A DNA stretch of 64,000 bases from Limimaricola sp. G21655-S1. Lineage in GTDB: Bacteria > Pseudomonadota > Alphaproteobacteria > Rhodobacterales > Rhodobacteraceae. A program made the translations under genes and the position numbers. Positions 63,051 through 64,000 of the stretch are shown here, in pieces (the stretch's first letter is position 1; each line of letters begins with the position of its first letter). A model generated the notes under the pieces. That model saw only the letters and a program-made list of their open reading frames with translations. It searched no databases and was not told the origin of the DNA. Location of the stretch: the NCBI RefSeq assembly GCF_027213785.1, contig NZ_JAPWGO010000011.1, forward strand, positions 62,001 to 126,000. Direction: 5' to 3'.

Positions 63051-63947
63051 TCAAGCGACGAGCGGGGCGAGCCCCTCGGCCAGCATGTCCCAGACACGGC
63101 GGATGCGCGGGGTGCGCCGCATCGTTTCATGCGCGGTCAGCCAGACCGGGAGGCTCGGCAGTTCGAGTCCGACACGGATTTCCTCCACGCCGGGGCAGGC
63201 GCGGCCGACGCTGGCCTGCGCAAATCCGAGGCCGCAGCCCGCGCGCACCAGCTCCCAATAGACTGCGTGATCGTCACAGCGCGTGGCGAACCATTCGCGC
63301 GAAAGCGCGAAACCAGCGGCGCGGAAGCCGTCGAGAATGGCCGGATTCGCATCGTAGCCGACGAAGTCATGCTCCAGCAGCTCGTCCTGCCGCACGGGAC
63401 GGCCGCACCGGTCGAGATAGCCGGTGGCGCCGAACAGTCCCAGCTCGATATCGCCCAAATGGGTCGTGACGAGGTCGAGCTGCCGCGGGCGATACATCCT
63501 CACCGCGATATCGGCCTCGCGGAACAGCAGATTGCTGCTGCTGTCGGAGGGCACGAGCTCGATCTGGATCGCGGGTTCGTCCGCTCGGATCCGGGCGAGG
63601 ATCGGCGGCAGGTGATGCAGCGCCATGGCGACGCTCGCGGCGATCCGCACGGTGCCTTCGAGCCGCGCCGCGCGACCGGCGGCGGCAAGCGCGATGCTGT
63701 TCGCGGAGGCGCGCATGGCGCGGGCCGGTTCGACCAGCGCCGCGCCCGTCTCGGTCAGATCGAGGCCCTTGGGGCGGCGATGGAAAAGCTCCGCGCCGAG
63801 CTGCGCCTCCATCGCCTTCACCTGTCGCCCGAGCGTGGGCTGCGAGGTGCCCAAGGCCCGCGCGGCGGCGGAGAGCGAACCGGTCTCGGCCACAGCGAGA
63901 AAGGCCCGGATCAGCGACCAGTCGAGATTGGCGAATGATGTATCCAT
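63051..63947 (-). CDS. LysR-family transcriptional regulator
   Basis: 298-aa regulator. The N-terminal HTH (about 9-68, FLAVAETGSLSAAARALGTSQPTLGRQVKAMEAQLGAELFHR) is classical LysR. The LysR substrate-binding domain (about 95-290) has the typical RIAASVAMALHHLPPILARI and EADIAVRMYRP. Its target genes lie presumably to the right, outside the window. Two palindromes surround its start region. Confidence 0.92.
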   Translation of the reverse strand: MDTSFANLDWSLIRAFLAVAETGSLSAAARALGTSQPTLGRQVKAMEAQLGAELFHRRPKGLDLTETGAALVEPARAMRASANSIALAAAGRAARLEGTVRIAASVAMALHHLPPILARIRADEPAIQIELVPSDSSSNLLFREADIAVRMYRPRQLDLVTTHLGDIELGLFGATGYLDRCGRPVRQDELLEHDFVGYDANPAILDGFRAAGFALSREWFATRCDDHAVYWELVRAGCGLGFAQASVGRACPGVEEIRVGLELPSLPVWLTAHETMRRTPRIRRVWDMLAEGLAPLVA

Positions 63948-63959
63948 TCATTGATGAAT
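63946..63959. promoter_or_regulatory. 14-bp palindrome overlapping the LysR start codon
   Basis: ATTCAT-TG-ATGAAT, 6-bp arms around a 2-base centre, covering the first two bases of the LysR start codon (63945-63947) and the sequence just upstream. Position suits autorepression, or dual control with a divergent gene beyond the window. Confidence 0.45.
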
Positions 63960-63968
63960 ACGCATCAT

Positions 63969-63980
63969 GCCAGATCTGGC
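63969..63980. promoter_or_regulatory. 12-bp palindrome near the right end
   Basis: GCCAGATCTGGC is a perfect palindrome 10 bases from the previous one, in the presumed divergent promoter region of the LysR gene. It may be a second regulator site; it is short enough to occur by chance. Confidence 0.3.
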
Positions 63981-64000
63981 AATTCCTATTCAATGCCGAG

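Noticed and set aside
1-64000. CRISPR arrays, tRNA/rRNA genes, insertion sequences, phage genes
   Set aside because: No regularly spaced repeats, cloverleaf-like genes, transposases, integrases or phage structural proteins were seen on reading both strands by eye. A tool search could still find a small RNA gene.

Overview
The window is high-G+C, densely packed bacterial DNA. Its content (two TRAP transporters, a Weimberg-type sugar-acid cluster, a four-subunit sarcosine oxidase, a fused allantoinase/OHCU decarboxylase, LuxR-type regulators, a Crp/Fnr protein of alphaproteobacterial style) points to an alphaproteobacterium, most likely a Rhodobacteraceae/Roseobacter-group heterotroph. That placement is inferred from gene content; no rRNA or tRNA gene was seen.

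Layout. 1-15788: sugar-acid catabolic block with TRAP permeases (dctQM of the large type), an UxaA-type dehydratase, SDR, EamA exporter, GntR regulator, DenD-like dehydrogenase, an orphan TRAP binding protein, an FAH-family 2-keto-3-deoxy acid dehydratase, an FAD-linked oxidase, a beta-hydroxyacid dehydrogenase, AzlCD, a xylonate-dehydratase-like IlvD/Edd protein and another SDR. Two identical TGGTATACCA palindromes sit in its two divergent intergenic regions and probably make it one regulon. 15807-25339: galactoside utilisation, with an ABC importer, GH36 alpha-galactosidase, GH42 beta-galactosidase, an unexpected YjbR-like protein between the permeases, and a divergent IclR regulator overlapping the ABC ATPase gene. 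25418-27196: gamma-glutamyltransferase. 27430-32260: uric acid/ureide degradation (UraH, permease, AllA, PuuE-UraD fusion, ureidoglycine aminohydrolase). 32376-37490: sarcosine oxidase soxBDAG. 37528-42654: a cytoplasmic hybrid histidine kinase diverging from an MHYT-PAS-GGDEF-EAL protein. 42869-46392: a stand-alone A-T-R (adenylation, carrier, thioester reductase) protein facing an SDR. 46687-52255: accessory stretch of small unknown proteins, an MbcA/ParS-like orphan, a truncated HWE kinase remnant in AT-richer DNA, a Crp/Fnr regulator and Pcm. 52308-55536: a divergent pair of LuxR-like proteins (one without DNA-binding domain), a thioesterase and a BON-MscS channel. 55797-60564: a single ORF fusing a GntR/FCD repressor to a complete Ldh2-family dehydrogenase, followed directly by dctPQM. 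60595-63947: an S9 oligopeptidase and a LysR regulator.

How it works together. Most of the window feeds scavenged substrates (sugar acids, galactosides, purines/ureides, sarcosine, an alpha-hydroxy acid) into central metabolism, each module with its own importer and local regulator. Binding-protein genes are repeatedly followed by a strong GC hairpin before the permease or next gene. The item most worth following up is the GntR-Ldh2 fusion with its 18-bp operator; next are the shared operator pair, the LuxR pair with a 20-bp lux-box-like palindrome and no luxI in sight, and the A-T-R enzyme whose adenylation domain lacks the usual amino-acid-binding Asp.
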